Part shown: in pieces, positions 6,961-14,479 of the stretch
Layout of the letters: each line of letters starts with the position of its first letter
Position numbering within the stretch: the stretch's first letter is position 1
From: a virus
Reading direction: 5' to 3' (one strand)
DNA length: 30,409 bases
IMG/VR virus record: IMGVR_UViG_3300031746_000114
Coordinates: 1-30,409 of that record
Notes under the pieces: model-generated
The model's input: the letters and a program-made list of their open reading frames with translations, nothing else
Told to the model about the DNA's origin: nothing
The model's database searches: none
Position numbers and translations under genes: made by a program

Positions 6961-7437
6961 TTATTCCTTTGCCACAACCCCCAGGAAAGGGGGTCTGTTC
7001 ACCTTGATATTAACGGAGCCATATCTTCTGGCGTTCCAGTCGTCCGACACCATTACAACAACAGGAAACGTCCCAACGGCGTTAATGGGAGGGACTATGG
7101 TTATCCACCTTGCGGCCTTAACCGTCTGATTCACCAAAACAGAAGAACCATCACAGGGAGAAATCTCACCTGTGCTAATTATTACATTCGAGTCGTTTAT
7201 AATCAAAGGCCCGACCGTTATCCAGGATGGCTTGCTCAGGATGTTTATATCTATGGCGTAAGGGCCGAAAGGCGGCACGTTGCCATCGGGGTCTTTGTAT
7301 GAAAAACCATACCCGATTTTTGATTTTCCCGGTTCGACGATAATCGTCTCCATCAAGGTCGGATTGCAGGGGTCAGTTGAACAAACAGCGAAGGCCGGAC
7401 CTGCGAAAATCAGAACTACCAACATCATTCGCCACAT
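6961..7437 (-). CDS. secreted Ig-like domain protein
   Basis: The 158-residue protein starts at an ATG with GAAAGGAC upstream. It has a signal peptide (MWRMMLVVLIFAGPAFA) followed by CSTDPCNPT. The mature chain matches the putative Ig (cadherin-like) pattern: IDINILSKPSWITVGP around the middle, then INAVGTFPVVVMVSDDWNAR and VNIKVNRPP near the end. These domains usually mediate adhesion in secreted or surface proteins. The stop overlaps the long TTG-started version of the next gene, implying coupling. The link with phage adsorption is inference from its neighbours. Confidence 0.65.
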   Translation of the reverse strand: MWRMMLVVLIFAGPAFAVCSTDPCNPTLMETIIVEPGKSKIGYGFSYKDPDGNVPPFGPYAIDINILSKPSWITVGPLIINDSNVIISTGEISPCDGSSVLVNQTVKAARWITIVPPINAVGTFPVVVMVSDDWNARRYGSVNIKVNRPPFLGVVAKE

Positions 7438-7505
7438 AATAAAGTCCTTTCAATTTATCAGTCCTTCGTTATGGTCTTTCGACCGAACGCTAAAATACAC
7501 ATAAT

Positions 7506-10190
7506 CTATCCGCCATTCGTCCAAGCCCCTATCGGGGTATTGAAATCTATGAAAATGATGTTCGCATCCCAAATGTCGTGGGTGAAGTAAGCGGATGCTC
7601 GACCATCACTGGCAGAGATAATCCCCTGATTCACGTCCATTCCAAGAAAATAGTCGCCTGGATAGGGTTTGATGTTCGGGTCCGCCCCTGCGGTATTGTT
7701 GACATCGTTGATAGTGATATACCAGCTATTCGTCGTCTCCGCCTGCGGCAAGGTCAGATTAGCGGCGGCAGAACCGTTGTAATAAATAGTCCTTCCACTC
7801 CACCAAACAGGTATTGACGTTTCGCCATATACAGTTATGTCTGCCGACTTTGAGAAGTATTTAATCGTCCAGACATTCGGTTCCTCTACGGCGACCTTCA
7901 TATTCATTGGCCTGTCTGTTTCATTTGCTATCTGCTCCCCCAAACTCATATAAATTCCATTGGGCAGTTTGAATCTGTCGGTTGCAGCAATTACGATATT
8001 TACATCCGCACCATCAGTATCATTTGAATCCTGCAAATCATAGACCAATGCACTACCCCTGAACGCCGGCGGTAGGGTATAAAGCACCCTTGCAGTGGCA
8101 TTTGCATTGTCATACGTTGCCCCATTATAGACTGGCGTAATATAAACCGTCCCACCTGTGCAATTAACCGGAATAGTCCTGTTATTTGTGAACGTAGGAT
8201 AATAAGAGCCGCCAAAAGCATATTGGCCAGTATATGAAGTGCTTGGTATATTCGATGCCCCCGTCCCCGCCAGTGTGCAAGTCCAGTAGTTTGTGAAATT
8301 GGCGTCGCCATCAAGAAGTGCCTTTAATGCAGTTCCGGTCCTTGCTGTCGAACCTTTTGTTACGAACACGCCCTTGCCTATGACCGACAAGGTAAAAGTG
8401 GACGGCGAACCGGAAGCAAGCTGCTGGTATTTCGTGCTGTTCCATTCCGGGTCAGCACTTTTGGCCGTGATTATTACATTCGCATTAACGCCGTTTGTGA
8501 AGTTCGTAGTAAGGGTTGCGTAATTGTTCGTCTGGATATTAGGGGGCCATAGATTGTTTCCGTCGTTATCTGACCCATAAATGCTTCTTATAATCTTGCA
8601 ATTCCTTATTACGGCCAGAGGCCCTATCCCCTGCGACCGCACAGAGGGGCCATTTGTGTTGCCGTCCGCGAAAGAAAAATACGCTGATGTTGCGGGTTTG
8701 TTTATTCCTTCACTTCCACAATTCCTGATTTCCACATTTTCTGCAACACCGTTAAAATAGGCATTTACATCACCTGTTCCTCCAGGATTTCCTCCTGCTT
8801 GATAATAATCACCAGCGGCAAGACTACCGACCCCGCAAAGTGAATTTCTGATTGTTCCTGTAAAGCTGCGTTGAACCGCTAACGACTGTACCCCGCAGGA
8901 AAGATTCTCAATATATCCCGCTACCTTACAACTATAAGCCACACATCCCGCAAAATAAGAACCGGCCTTCCAGTTTATGATATTCGCATCAACTACAACG
9001 CCATTCAAGTCCCCGCCCATACAATACCAGCCATAGTAACCATCTGGCGACACCTGATTGACGTATTGATGCCAATTAACCCCATCCTTGAACGTGCCTC
9101 CTATTGTAACATTCTCAGCCGCCCGAAATGCCTGGCCTGTTGTATTGACATTCCGCCAGGCGCCATTTGAATTTGTATTGAAAAATACAGGGACAGAACC
9201 GTTATATAACGTCGCTATCGCAGTCCCCTCAAGATTGGCATTCACTATTTTTAGACCATCACCATAACCACAATTTATGTCAAGGCCGATATTGACCGGC
9301 ACGGAAGGCCAAGTCCACGTTTTTGAGGGCGAGCCGGTATTCCTGATGGTTATTCCGTTTATGTGAACATCGGGATTCGTAATCTGAACCGTTGAACCCA
9401 TAGAGGCAGTTATGATGTTTGAGCAGGGGTCGCCGTTAAGACCCACTATATCAACGCCTGCCGTATCTAAAACCAGTTTCGGGCCGGTCGCCGAGTTTGC
9501 GCCGTTCACATCGAAAGTCCCCGCAATAAAAAGCGTCCTTCTTGTCGCGGGCAGAGTCCCCATACTGGCATTTCTGTCCGAACTTTTCAACCAGGCGTAA
9601 GCGTCAATAAGGTTTTGGTCAGGATAGACAACCATACAACCAGCGTGTGCATTGGGGTCGGCCAATCTCGCAGGCAGGGTATTCGGGTCGTAAAACCTGC
9701 TGTAATTTACATCTACTACCCTCTTCGCCTCGGCCATAATCGCATCATCTGCGGTCTTGTTGTAAAAGTTGTTGGAAATCACAGCATTGACTTCTATGGC
9801 TGGGGTATTTGAATCCCATTTCTTGCTGTAATTGGCATCGTTCGCCGCCTTAGTCTGGTAGGCGGCTATGAGAGAATTGATATACGTCGCATTGTACCAA
9901 TTGCCTGTAAGCAAGGAATTAACATCAGTTGCGCCGGCTGCGATAGCTGCGCCAGCGTTATCTCCTTTAAGAATCAAGCCAGTTGTTGCTATACTTCCAC
10001 TGCCTCCCCCTTCTTCACAATGGCAAAAACCATTGGCATCTCGGACAAGGAACCCGTTGCAATCACTCGAGCTGGATATTCCTTTGAGCCCGTCTCCACC
10101 CGAATTCAGTTTATTTGGAATATCAGCATTAACGATCGAAACAAATAACATTGCAAGAAAACCCGCAATAATCATTTTCGCCGACTTCAT
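7506..10190 (-). CDS. beta-helix tailspike-like protein with Sec signal peptide
   Basis: The 894-residue protein starts at an ATG with AAGGAG upstream and a clear signal peptide (MKSAKMIIAGFLAMLFVSIVNA). Residues about 30-190 resemble phage fibre stalks, with repeated spacer-like sequence (SLIAAYQTKAANDANYSKKWD, AIMAEAKRVVDVNYSRFYD). From about 190 to 560 a parallel beta-helix is suggested by repeated short strands and Asn/Gly turns (LVLDTAGVDIVGLNG, VHINGITIRNTGS, LEGTAIATLYNG, AVIRNCKIIRSIYGS), as in pectate-lyase-like spikes. The C-terminal third is beta-rich and ends NTPIGAWTNGG, a phage-spike style ending. A spike would bind or cleave a surface polysaccharide. Spikes normally lack signal peptides, so how it would reach the virion is unclear. 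Confidence 0.75.
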   Translation of the reverse strand: MKSAKMIIAGFLAMLFVSIVNADIPNKLNSGGDGLKGISSSSDCNGFLVRDANGFCHCEEGGGSGSIATTGLILKGDNAGAAIAAGATDVNSLLTGNWYNATYINSLIAAYQTKAANDANYSKKWDSNTPAIEVNAVISNNFYNKTADDAIMAEAKRVVDVNYSRFYDPNTLPARLADPNAHAGCMVVYPDQNLIDAYAWLKSSDRNASMGTLPATRRTLFIAGTFDVNGANSATGPKLVLDTAGVDIVGLNGDPCSNIITASMGSTVQITNPDVHINGITIRNTGSPSKTWTWPSVPVNIGLDINCGYGDGLKIVNANLEGTAIATLYNGSVPVFFNTNSNGAWRNVNTTGQAFRAAENVTIGGTFKDGVNWHQYVNQVSPDGYYGWYCMGGDLNGVVVDANIINWKAGSYFAGCVAYSCKVAGYIENLSCGVQSLAVQRSFTGTIRNSLCGVGSLAAGDYYQAGGNPGGTGDVNAYFNGVAENVEIRNCGSEGINKPATSAYFSFADGNTNGPSVRSQGIGPLAVIRNCKIIRSIYGSDNDGNNLWPPNIQTNNYATLTTNFTNGVNANVIITAKSADPEWNSTKYQQLASGSPSTFTLSVIGKGVFVTKGSTARTGTALKALLDGDANFTNYWTCTLAGTGASNIPSTSYTGQYAFGGSYYPTFTNNRTIPVNCTGGTVYITPVYNGATYDNANATARVLYTLPPAFRGSALVYDLQDSNDTDGADVNIVIAATDRFKLPNGIYMSLGEQIANETDRPMNMKVAVEEPNVWTIKYFSKSADITVYGETSIPVWWSGRTIYYNGSAAANLTLPQAETTNSWYITINDVNNTAGADPNIKPYPGDYFLGMDVNQGIISASDGRASAYFTHDIWDANIIFIDFNTPIGAWTNGG

Positions 10191-10246
10191 TTTCCATGCT
10201 CCTTAATAAAAATCAGCAATCAAAAATCAGAAATCAGAAATCAAAA

Positions 10247-10960
10247 TTAACCGCCTGTTCCCGTATAAACACAGTAAATATGGTCGGTGTACCACCAGGT
10301 CCCGTTCGTTATCTCGACCTTGACAAATTCAGTCCCCAGACCCAGCCACCAGACCTCGATGATATCGACGCCGGTAACATCCGAATCGGGCAATCCCTCG
10401 ACCGGCCAGTCCCAGTCCACGGCAGTCGCGGCATCCGCCCATTTGTAGTTCGGGTCCGCCAGTCCCGAGCGGAATTGCGTGCCTGAATTCGGGTCCCGGC
10501 TTAGCTGCGTGGTTCCGATTCCAATAGTGGCCCCGACGACCCGTTTGATTCCGCCGTATTTACGGGCCGCGAAGACATTCACATCGAACGAACCCTGTGC
10601 CGGGTCATTGCCGTCCTTGCCGTGCGCGTAGCAGGCGAGGCAGTGGTAGGTATTGCCCGGATTGACCGGATACCAGTTGGCATCGGCCATCTTGTCATCC
10701 CAGGTCTTCGTCGCCGCCGCTAACGGAGTATCGTTGGCATCCGCCGACTTGACGAGCAGCCAGCCGTGCTGCGATGAGCCGATATAGGCGATTTCGTTGA
10801 ACGATTCGTAACTCTTCGAGTCGGCGTATGCGGCCCCGGCAATCATCAAAAACCACAGGCATATCGTTAATGGAAACAACCCGAACCCGCCTCTCCATTT
10901 TATGGAGGGCGAGGTCTCGACATCGGCTTTGCCGATGGCGGATTTGTTTTTATTCTTCAT
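10247..10960 (-). CDS. secreted protein of unknown family, head of the signal-peptide cassette
   Basis: The 237-residue protein starts at an ATG with GGAG 8 nt upstream. A hydrophobic segment (GLFPLTICLWFLMIAGAAYA) forms a signal peptide preceded by an unusually long cytoplasmic stretch of about 28 residues. About 20 of those (SAIGKADVETSPSIKWRGG) are encoded by a two-armed palindromic repeat (10887-10943). The mature part is beta-rich and Trp-rich, with NVFAARKYGGIKRVVGATIG and the final NGTWWYTDHIYCVYTGTGG. It may be a virion-associated or secreted carbohydrate-binding protein, but I do not recognise the family. Confidence 0.6.
   Translation of the reverse strand: MKNKNKSAIGKADVETSPSIKWRGGFGLFPLTICLWFLMIAGAAYADSKSYESFNEIAYIGSSQHGWLLVKSADANDTPLAAATKTWDDKMADANWYPVNPGNTYHCLACYAHGKDGNDPAQGSFDVNVFAARKYGGIKRVVGATIGIGTTQLSRDPNSGTQFRSGLADPNYKWADAATAVDWDWPVEGLPDSDVTGVDIIEVWWLGLGTEFVKVEITNGTWWYTDHIYCVYTGTGG
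10887..10943. repeat. two-armed palindromic element, AGATCT family, copy 2 (in coding sequence)
   Basis: The layout is CCGCC, arm 1 CTCCA-TTTTA-TGGAG, core GGCGAGGTCTCGA, arm 2 CATCGGC-TTT-GCCGATG, closing GCGGAT. It is the same skeleton as the copies at 2212, 22219 and 23916, with different arm sequences. It lies in frame in the N-terminus of the gene at 10247-10960. Confidence 0.75.
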
Positions 10961-10991
10961 CTTAATATCTCCGAAGAATCTGTCTGATTTT

Positions 10992-11315
10992 TCATTTTGC
11001 AGACCCGTTTATTATGGAGCCAATCCATTTTATGAGCGGAACGGCGATATATGCGAGCCAGGTCCCGCCGATTATGGTCAGTATGCCTACGGCATATTTT
11101 TTTATCTTCATCAGTCCCCTGATTTCCTCGCAAATTCCCATCTTGTCTTCTTTTTCACTGCCGTGAAGGTTGCACTGATGTTCGTCTAATTGTTTTTGGT
11201 GTTCATCTAATTGTTTTTGATGCGCCGGGCATCGTTCGCTAATGGCGCCGATGGTCTTTTGGATATTCGATACCATATCGAATAAACCATCGAAATTTTT
11301 CCCATCTTTTGCCAT
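10992..11315 (-). CDS. small membrane coiled-coil protein (holin- or XhlA-like?)
   Basis: The 107-residue protein has a soluble helical N-terminus with a 7-residue tandem repeat (QKQLDEH twice, from a 21-nt duplication). It then has a charged linker and one strongly hydrophobic segment (YAVGILTIIGGTWLAYIAVPLI) near the C-terminus, probably a membrane helix. Proteins of this shape near phage fibre genes are often annotated as holin-like or haemolysin XhlA-like. It separates the capsid gene from the secreted-protein cassette. The function is unproven and the leader before the ATG is weak. Confidence 0.55.
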   Translation of the reverse strand: MAKDGKNFDGLFDMVSNIQKTIGAISERCPAHQKQLDEHQKQLDEHQCNLHGSEKEDKMGICEEIRGLMKIKKYAVGILTIIGGTWLAYIAVPLIKWIGSIINGSAK

Positions 11316-11383
11316 TTATGATACAGTTCAATTTAATCCAATACACATTCCCCCTAAACCACGGCGGATCCAGGGAAGGAGGC

Positions 11384-11415
11384 CCCCGTACCAGGCCGAG
11401 GCGCCTGGTACGGGG
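11384..11415. terminator. strong GC-rich hairpin downstream of the capsid gene
   Basis: CCCCGTACCAGGC (11384-11396) pairs perfectly with GCCTGGTACGGGG (11403-11415), a 13-bp stem with a 6-nt loop, about 27 bases after the capsid stop codon. No U-run follows on the minus strand. It may stabilise the capsid mRNA 3' end or reduce read-through rather than act as a classic intrinsic terminator. Confidence 0.5.
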
Positions 11416-11441
11416 TTGTCGCAGTCCGCGACTGATTGTGG

Positions 11442-12398
11442 TTAGCTTAATGTCGCGTGGGCGCCGTATTGCCAGTACCCATATCCTACGTTGCTTATTC
11501 GTTTAACACCGTAGAGGTGCCGATTGTTCTTGAACTCTTCCTCGGAACCTTCAGCGAGAGCATCGACAGATAGCGGCTCCTCTTCCTGAACGATGAACGG
11601 CTTTGCAGGCGCATCGGTTCGGAATACTGAAAATACGTCCGTCCACGTCAGTCGCGAGTTGGCGGCGATGGATATATTGAATCCATCCGCCTTCAGCGCC
11701 ACGATTGCGTTCGTCTCGCCCGATGACACCGTCGGTTGGATTATCCCCTGCGCCAGATAACCCCAGAGTGCCGGGCTTGTCATTACAAGGAACTCCTTCG
11801 CGTTGTCGTTAATCGGCTCACCCTGGTCATCTTTATACCCCAACATGTAGGCGACGACCCCTAAAATGGCCTTGACCGCCTCGGCTGATGTCGGTGCGGC
11901 CGGCGTGGTGACGTTCAGTGTAGGGACCTGTGCGGCTGCTAAAAGGTTCAATTGTGTCCCGCTCTCGCCTTCCGAGTGGTCAGTATCGAAGAAGACATGG
12001 CCGTCGTAGCAGTACCCGCTCGTTGTTCCTGTCCCGTTTGCGATCAGGGTGCTGAGTAACTTGGCGTCATGTTCCGTCGCCCTCTTCGCCAGTTCGGCGA
12101 TTCGGACCGCTATCTGGCCCGTCTTGTCCCTGCGGATCCAATCGATGAGGATCTCCAGCGTAGCTTCCCACGTCTTGTTCGTGATGGTCATTCCGTTCTC
12201 ACGGAACCCTTTTGCCTGCCTTCCGCCGACCCATTCCCGCAACGCCGGCACCATGCCGAGCCATTTATACGTCTCGGATTCCTGGTCTGAGTCCATCAGC
12301 ATTGATACCCTGCCGACCCACGATGCACCTGTGGCCGCCTCTAAGGCGGCGTAAAACTTCCCGATTATCGCCCTTGATCCTAATCCCGCTGCTCCCAT
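11442..12398 (-). CDS. major capsid protein, Mu gpT-like
   Basis: The 318-residue protein starts at an ATG with AAAGGA upstream. It matches the Mu-like major head subunit (gpT) family. The order of motifs is SETYKWLGMVPALREWVGGR near residue 40, MTITNKTWEATLEI near 70, CYDGHVFFDTDHSE near 130 and the final YGVKRISNVGYGYWQYG. This is an HK97-fold shell protein. It pairs here with a lambda-type portal and a GpA/Nu1-type terminase. It lies downstream of the decoration gene and is bracketed by a terminator-like hairpin upstream and a strong hairpin downstream, which suggests its own transcript. Confidence 0.9.
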   Translation of the reverse strand: MGAAGLGSRAIIGKFYAALEAATGASWVGRVSMLMDSDQESETYKWLGMVPALREWVGGRQAKGFRENGMTITNKTWEATLEILIDWIRRDKTGQIAVRIAELAKRATEHDAKLLSTLIANGTGTTSGYCYDGHVFFDTDHSEGESGTQLNLLAAAQVPTLNVTTPAAPTSAEAVKAILGVVAYMLGYKDDQGEPINDNAKEFLVMTSPALWGYLAQGIIQPTVSSGETNAIVALKADGFNISIAANSRLTWTDVFSVFRTDAPAKPFIVQEEEPLSVDALAEGSEEEFKNNRHLYGVKRISNVGYGYWQYGAHATLS

Positions 12399-12527
12399 GT
12401 TTATGTCCTTTCTCGCCCTTGGCGAAGTCTCGCCCCTTAGGGGGCGGACAAAAATTAGTATTTAGTTTTTAGTCGTTAGTCATTAGTTGTTGGTCATTTG
12501 TCTTTTTACATTTTTATTTCGGGCAAC

Positions 12528-12571
12528 AAAAAAAGGGCCATCGAGATGTCGGTCCCGACAGACCTTTTTTT
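12528..12571. terminator. bidirectional terminator-like hairpin between decoration and capsid genes
   Basis: A run of seven A plus GG (12528-12536) faces CC plus seven T (12563-12571). Inside is a second stem TGTCGG-TC-CCGACA (12547-12560). On the minus strand this gives a hairpin ending in a U-run, so it could terminate or attenuate transcription coming from the decoration gene. The 293-base gap 12399-12691 also contains degenerate TTAGTCGTTAG-type and TGAACAATGAAC-type word repeats. I see no convincing promoter. Confidence 0.6.
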
Positions 12572-12691
12572 GCCTTTAATATCCTGCCCCTGCCGGGTAC
12601 AGGATCAAAGCCCGATATTCACATTTCAAATCTGTTCATTGTTCCTTGTTCATTGGCTATGAACCATGAACTCATTGCTATGAACTAAAAC

Positions 12692-13474
12692 CTACTCGCT
12701 CGCCCACGTCCCGCGAATGTTGTTGATATTCCAGCCGGTTGTCCCGTTCATGGCGAGTTTGATGAAGTCGCCGCGTCTCGCCCCCGCCGCCGTATTCCCG
12801 ATCTTATGCCCATCGGCATTTGCAGCCACTCCGCAACCGCCGGCAAGAAGGTCCGCGTTGTCCGGGTCAACCTCCACAAGCACCAGGCCATCCCCACCGG
12901 CATTGACGACCGTTAACTCGCCAGCGCCTAATATAGTTGTCCCGATGCAAAGCGTTACCACCACCCCGGTGGTATCGACATAGATTATCTTGCCGTTATC
13001 TGTGATGAGCGACGTATAGTTGGCGCTTTTGAGGATGCGGTTGGGATTATCGCCGAACTGGTCGAACCCTCCGACATCCAGCTTGACGACGCCGTGTGTT
13101 GCATCGACGTATCTTTCCAGTCTGCCGATATAGGAATTGGGTCCGCTGGCGTTCGCCCCGACCATTGTGAATGTGGCGTCATCCGAGGCATAGACCGGCA
13201 ACCCCACGTCGGTAATATACACCGCGGCAATCGGGACCTGTATTCGTCCTTCCACGAGGAGTTTTATGTTCTTGGCGCCCGCCGCCCCAGCGGAGTTATC
13301 GCACTTGTCCATGCAAAAGCCCCGGAACCTGTCACCCGCAACAAGGGGTCTTCCGTACCCGGCCGATGTTCCGACCGCCGAACCTTCCCAAACTATGTCC
13401 GTGACAATGCACGGAATCGACCCGATACTGCCTACGCTTTCTATGATCGGGACATCTGCTGCTGAAGTTGTCAT
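12692..13474 (-). CDS. capsid decoration protein, DUF2190-like N-terminus
   Basis: The 260-residue protein starts at an ATG with an excellent AGGAG leader. The first part resembles DUF2190 capsid cement proteins: a beta-rich chain with GYGRPLVAGDRFRGFCMD near residue 40, then VYITDVGLPVYASDDATF near 105. The second half (from about 160) is a different beta-rich module ending AMNGTTGWNINNIRGTWAS, common in environmental phage virion proteins. It lies just before the major capsid gene, the usual position for decoration proteins, which bind the outer capsid surface and stabilise it. Confidence 0.75.
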   Translation of the reverse strand: MTTSAADVPIIESVGSIGSIPCIVTDIVWEGSAVGTSAGYGRPLVAGDRFRGFCMDKCDNSAGAAGAKNIKLLVEGRIQVPIAAVYITDVGLPVYASDDATFTMVGANASGPNSYIGRLERYVDATHGVVKLDVGGFDQFGDNPNRILKSANYTSLITDNGKIIYVDTTGVVVTLCIGTTILGAGELTVVNAGGDGLVLVEVDPDNADLLAGGCGVAANADGHKIGNTAAGARRGDFIKLAMNGTTGWNINNIRGTWASE

Positions 13475-13544
13475 TGTTTATCTCCTAAAAAAATTTTGTC
13501 ATTCAAATTTATTGTACCCCCCATATCCTGATTTCCGCAGGGAA

Positions 13545-13868
13545 TCATTTGGGGGGTTTCAAATCCGCATTATTTTTGGGCGTAAACTTTGCAATCGCCT
13601 CATCCGCCAGTGCGCCCCTGATCTTGTCGCCGGCCCCGTACGCCCTCTGCCTGTAGCTTTTCAGGCAGGCGAGAGCTGATGGGTCATCCGCCCTCAGAAC
13701 AAACGGCCTCGCATTGACATCGGCTACAGGTTTGGCGGCTATCCTCGCATAATGCCCCACGATCGGCTCGACGTAAGGGTCCGTCATTGGTATGCTGAAG
13801 GTCGGCGCCTTTTCCACTTCCGCTACCGCCGGCCTCCGCTCTTCCGCCTTCTTCTGCTCTTTTGCCAT
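13545..13868 (-). CDS. small head-region protein of unknown function
   Basis: I chose the ATG at 13868 (107 residues, MAKEQKKAEERRPAV) because GTGGAG lies 7 nt upstream; a longer frame up to 13916 lacks a good leader. The N-terminus is charged and probably disordered, followed by Pro-rich sequence (FSIPMTDPYVEPIVGHYARI) and a helical C-terminus (LACLKSYRQRAYGAG). It lies between the protease/scaffold and decoration genes, so a head role is likely. No family is recognised. Confidence 0.6.
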   Translation of the reverse strand: MAKEQKKAEERRPAVAEVEKAPTFSIPMTDPYVEPIVGHYARIAAKPVADVNARPFVLRADDPSALACLKSYRQRAYGAGDKIRGALADEAIAKFTPKNNADLKPPK

Positions 13869-13915
13869 TTTCAATCTCCACTTTTTCGGTTCGATTTTTC
13901 GTTGCCTACAAAACA

Positions 13916-13967
13916 AAAACTACAGATGCTATTCCTTACGCAAAACTACAGATGCTATTCCTTACGC
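13916..13967. repeat. perfect tandem duplication, 2 x 26 bp
   Basis: The same 26 bases occur at 13916-13941 and 13942-13967 without a mismatch. The stop codon of the protease/scaffold gene (13955-13957) lies in the second copy. A recent slippage or duplication event is the simplest explanation. Confidence 0.9.
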
Positions 13968-14479
13968 GACATTATCTTCACTCGGCCCGCCGCATCCGCC
14001 TTTTTGAATGCGACGTATTCCCTCGCGTTGCTGAACTCTTTCTGCAGGTCCGCCGAATCGGCGAATTCCTTCTCCCAGCCATCCGGCGTTGTCGCAATTG
14101 TTTTGCCCTGATTGTTCTTTTTCGCTGCGTCGTCGGAGAACGCCTGTATCGCCGGGTCCGCCGGCTTTTTCGTTTCAGTTGTCTTTGCCGCCTCTTCCTT
14201 CAACTTGGCGTTCTCCGCGGCTAATTTCGAGGTATAGGCCGCCGTCGCCGCCTCGAGTGTGGCGCCCGCCTTGAACTGCTCGAGACAGAAGGTCGGGTCG
14301 GCGCCGAACCGCTTCTCGAACTCGGCGAACTGGTCCCGCACCGCCTTTTCGCCCTCAACCTTCCCCTCCGCCTTCGCTTGTTCTGAACCCAATTTTGTTG
14401 CCTTGGCAAAAACCTCGGCCCAAATATCCGGGTAGTCCGCCGCGAAGGTCTCGGCCGTCAATTTTGTCTTTGTTTCCAT
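13955..14479 (-). CDS. nested scaffold protein (internal start within protease/scaffold gene)
   Basis: An in-frame ATG at 14479 (codon 204 of the larger gene, METKTKLTAETFAADYP) is preceded by AGGGGACAGGA, a strong ribosome binding sequence inside a coding region. It would give a separate 174-residue helical, Ala/Lys/Glu-rich protein with a coiled-coil centre (YTSKLAAENAKLKEEAAK). This is the layout of lambda C/Nu3, where the scaffold is made alone from an internal start of the protease gene. Expression is inferred from the leader. Confidence 0.6.
   Translation of the reverse strand: METKTKLTAETFAADYPDIWAEVFAKATKLGSEQAKAEGKVEGEKAVRDQFAEFEKRFGADPTFCLEQFKAGATLEAATAAYTSKLAAENAKLKEEAAKTTETKKPADPAIQAFSDDAAKKNNQGKTIATTPDGWEKEFADSADLQKEFSNAREYVAFKKADAAGRVKIMSRKE

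Noticed and set aside
7506-10190. Diversity-generating retroelement target in the spike gene
   Set aside because: No reverse transcriptase and no template/variable repeat pair are visible in the window.
12049-12472. Plus-strand open frames over the capsid gene, and similar ones over other genes
   Set aside because: They mirror the minus-strand genes, are Ser/Pro/Arg-rich without recognisable domains, and have no leaders or consistent gene order.
12399-12520. Sigma-70-type promoter before the capsid gene
   Set aside because: TTGTTG and TAAAAA occur 15 nt apart on the minus strand, but spacing and match are poor and the host's promoter type is unknown.
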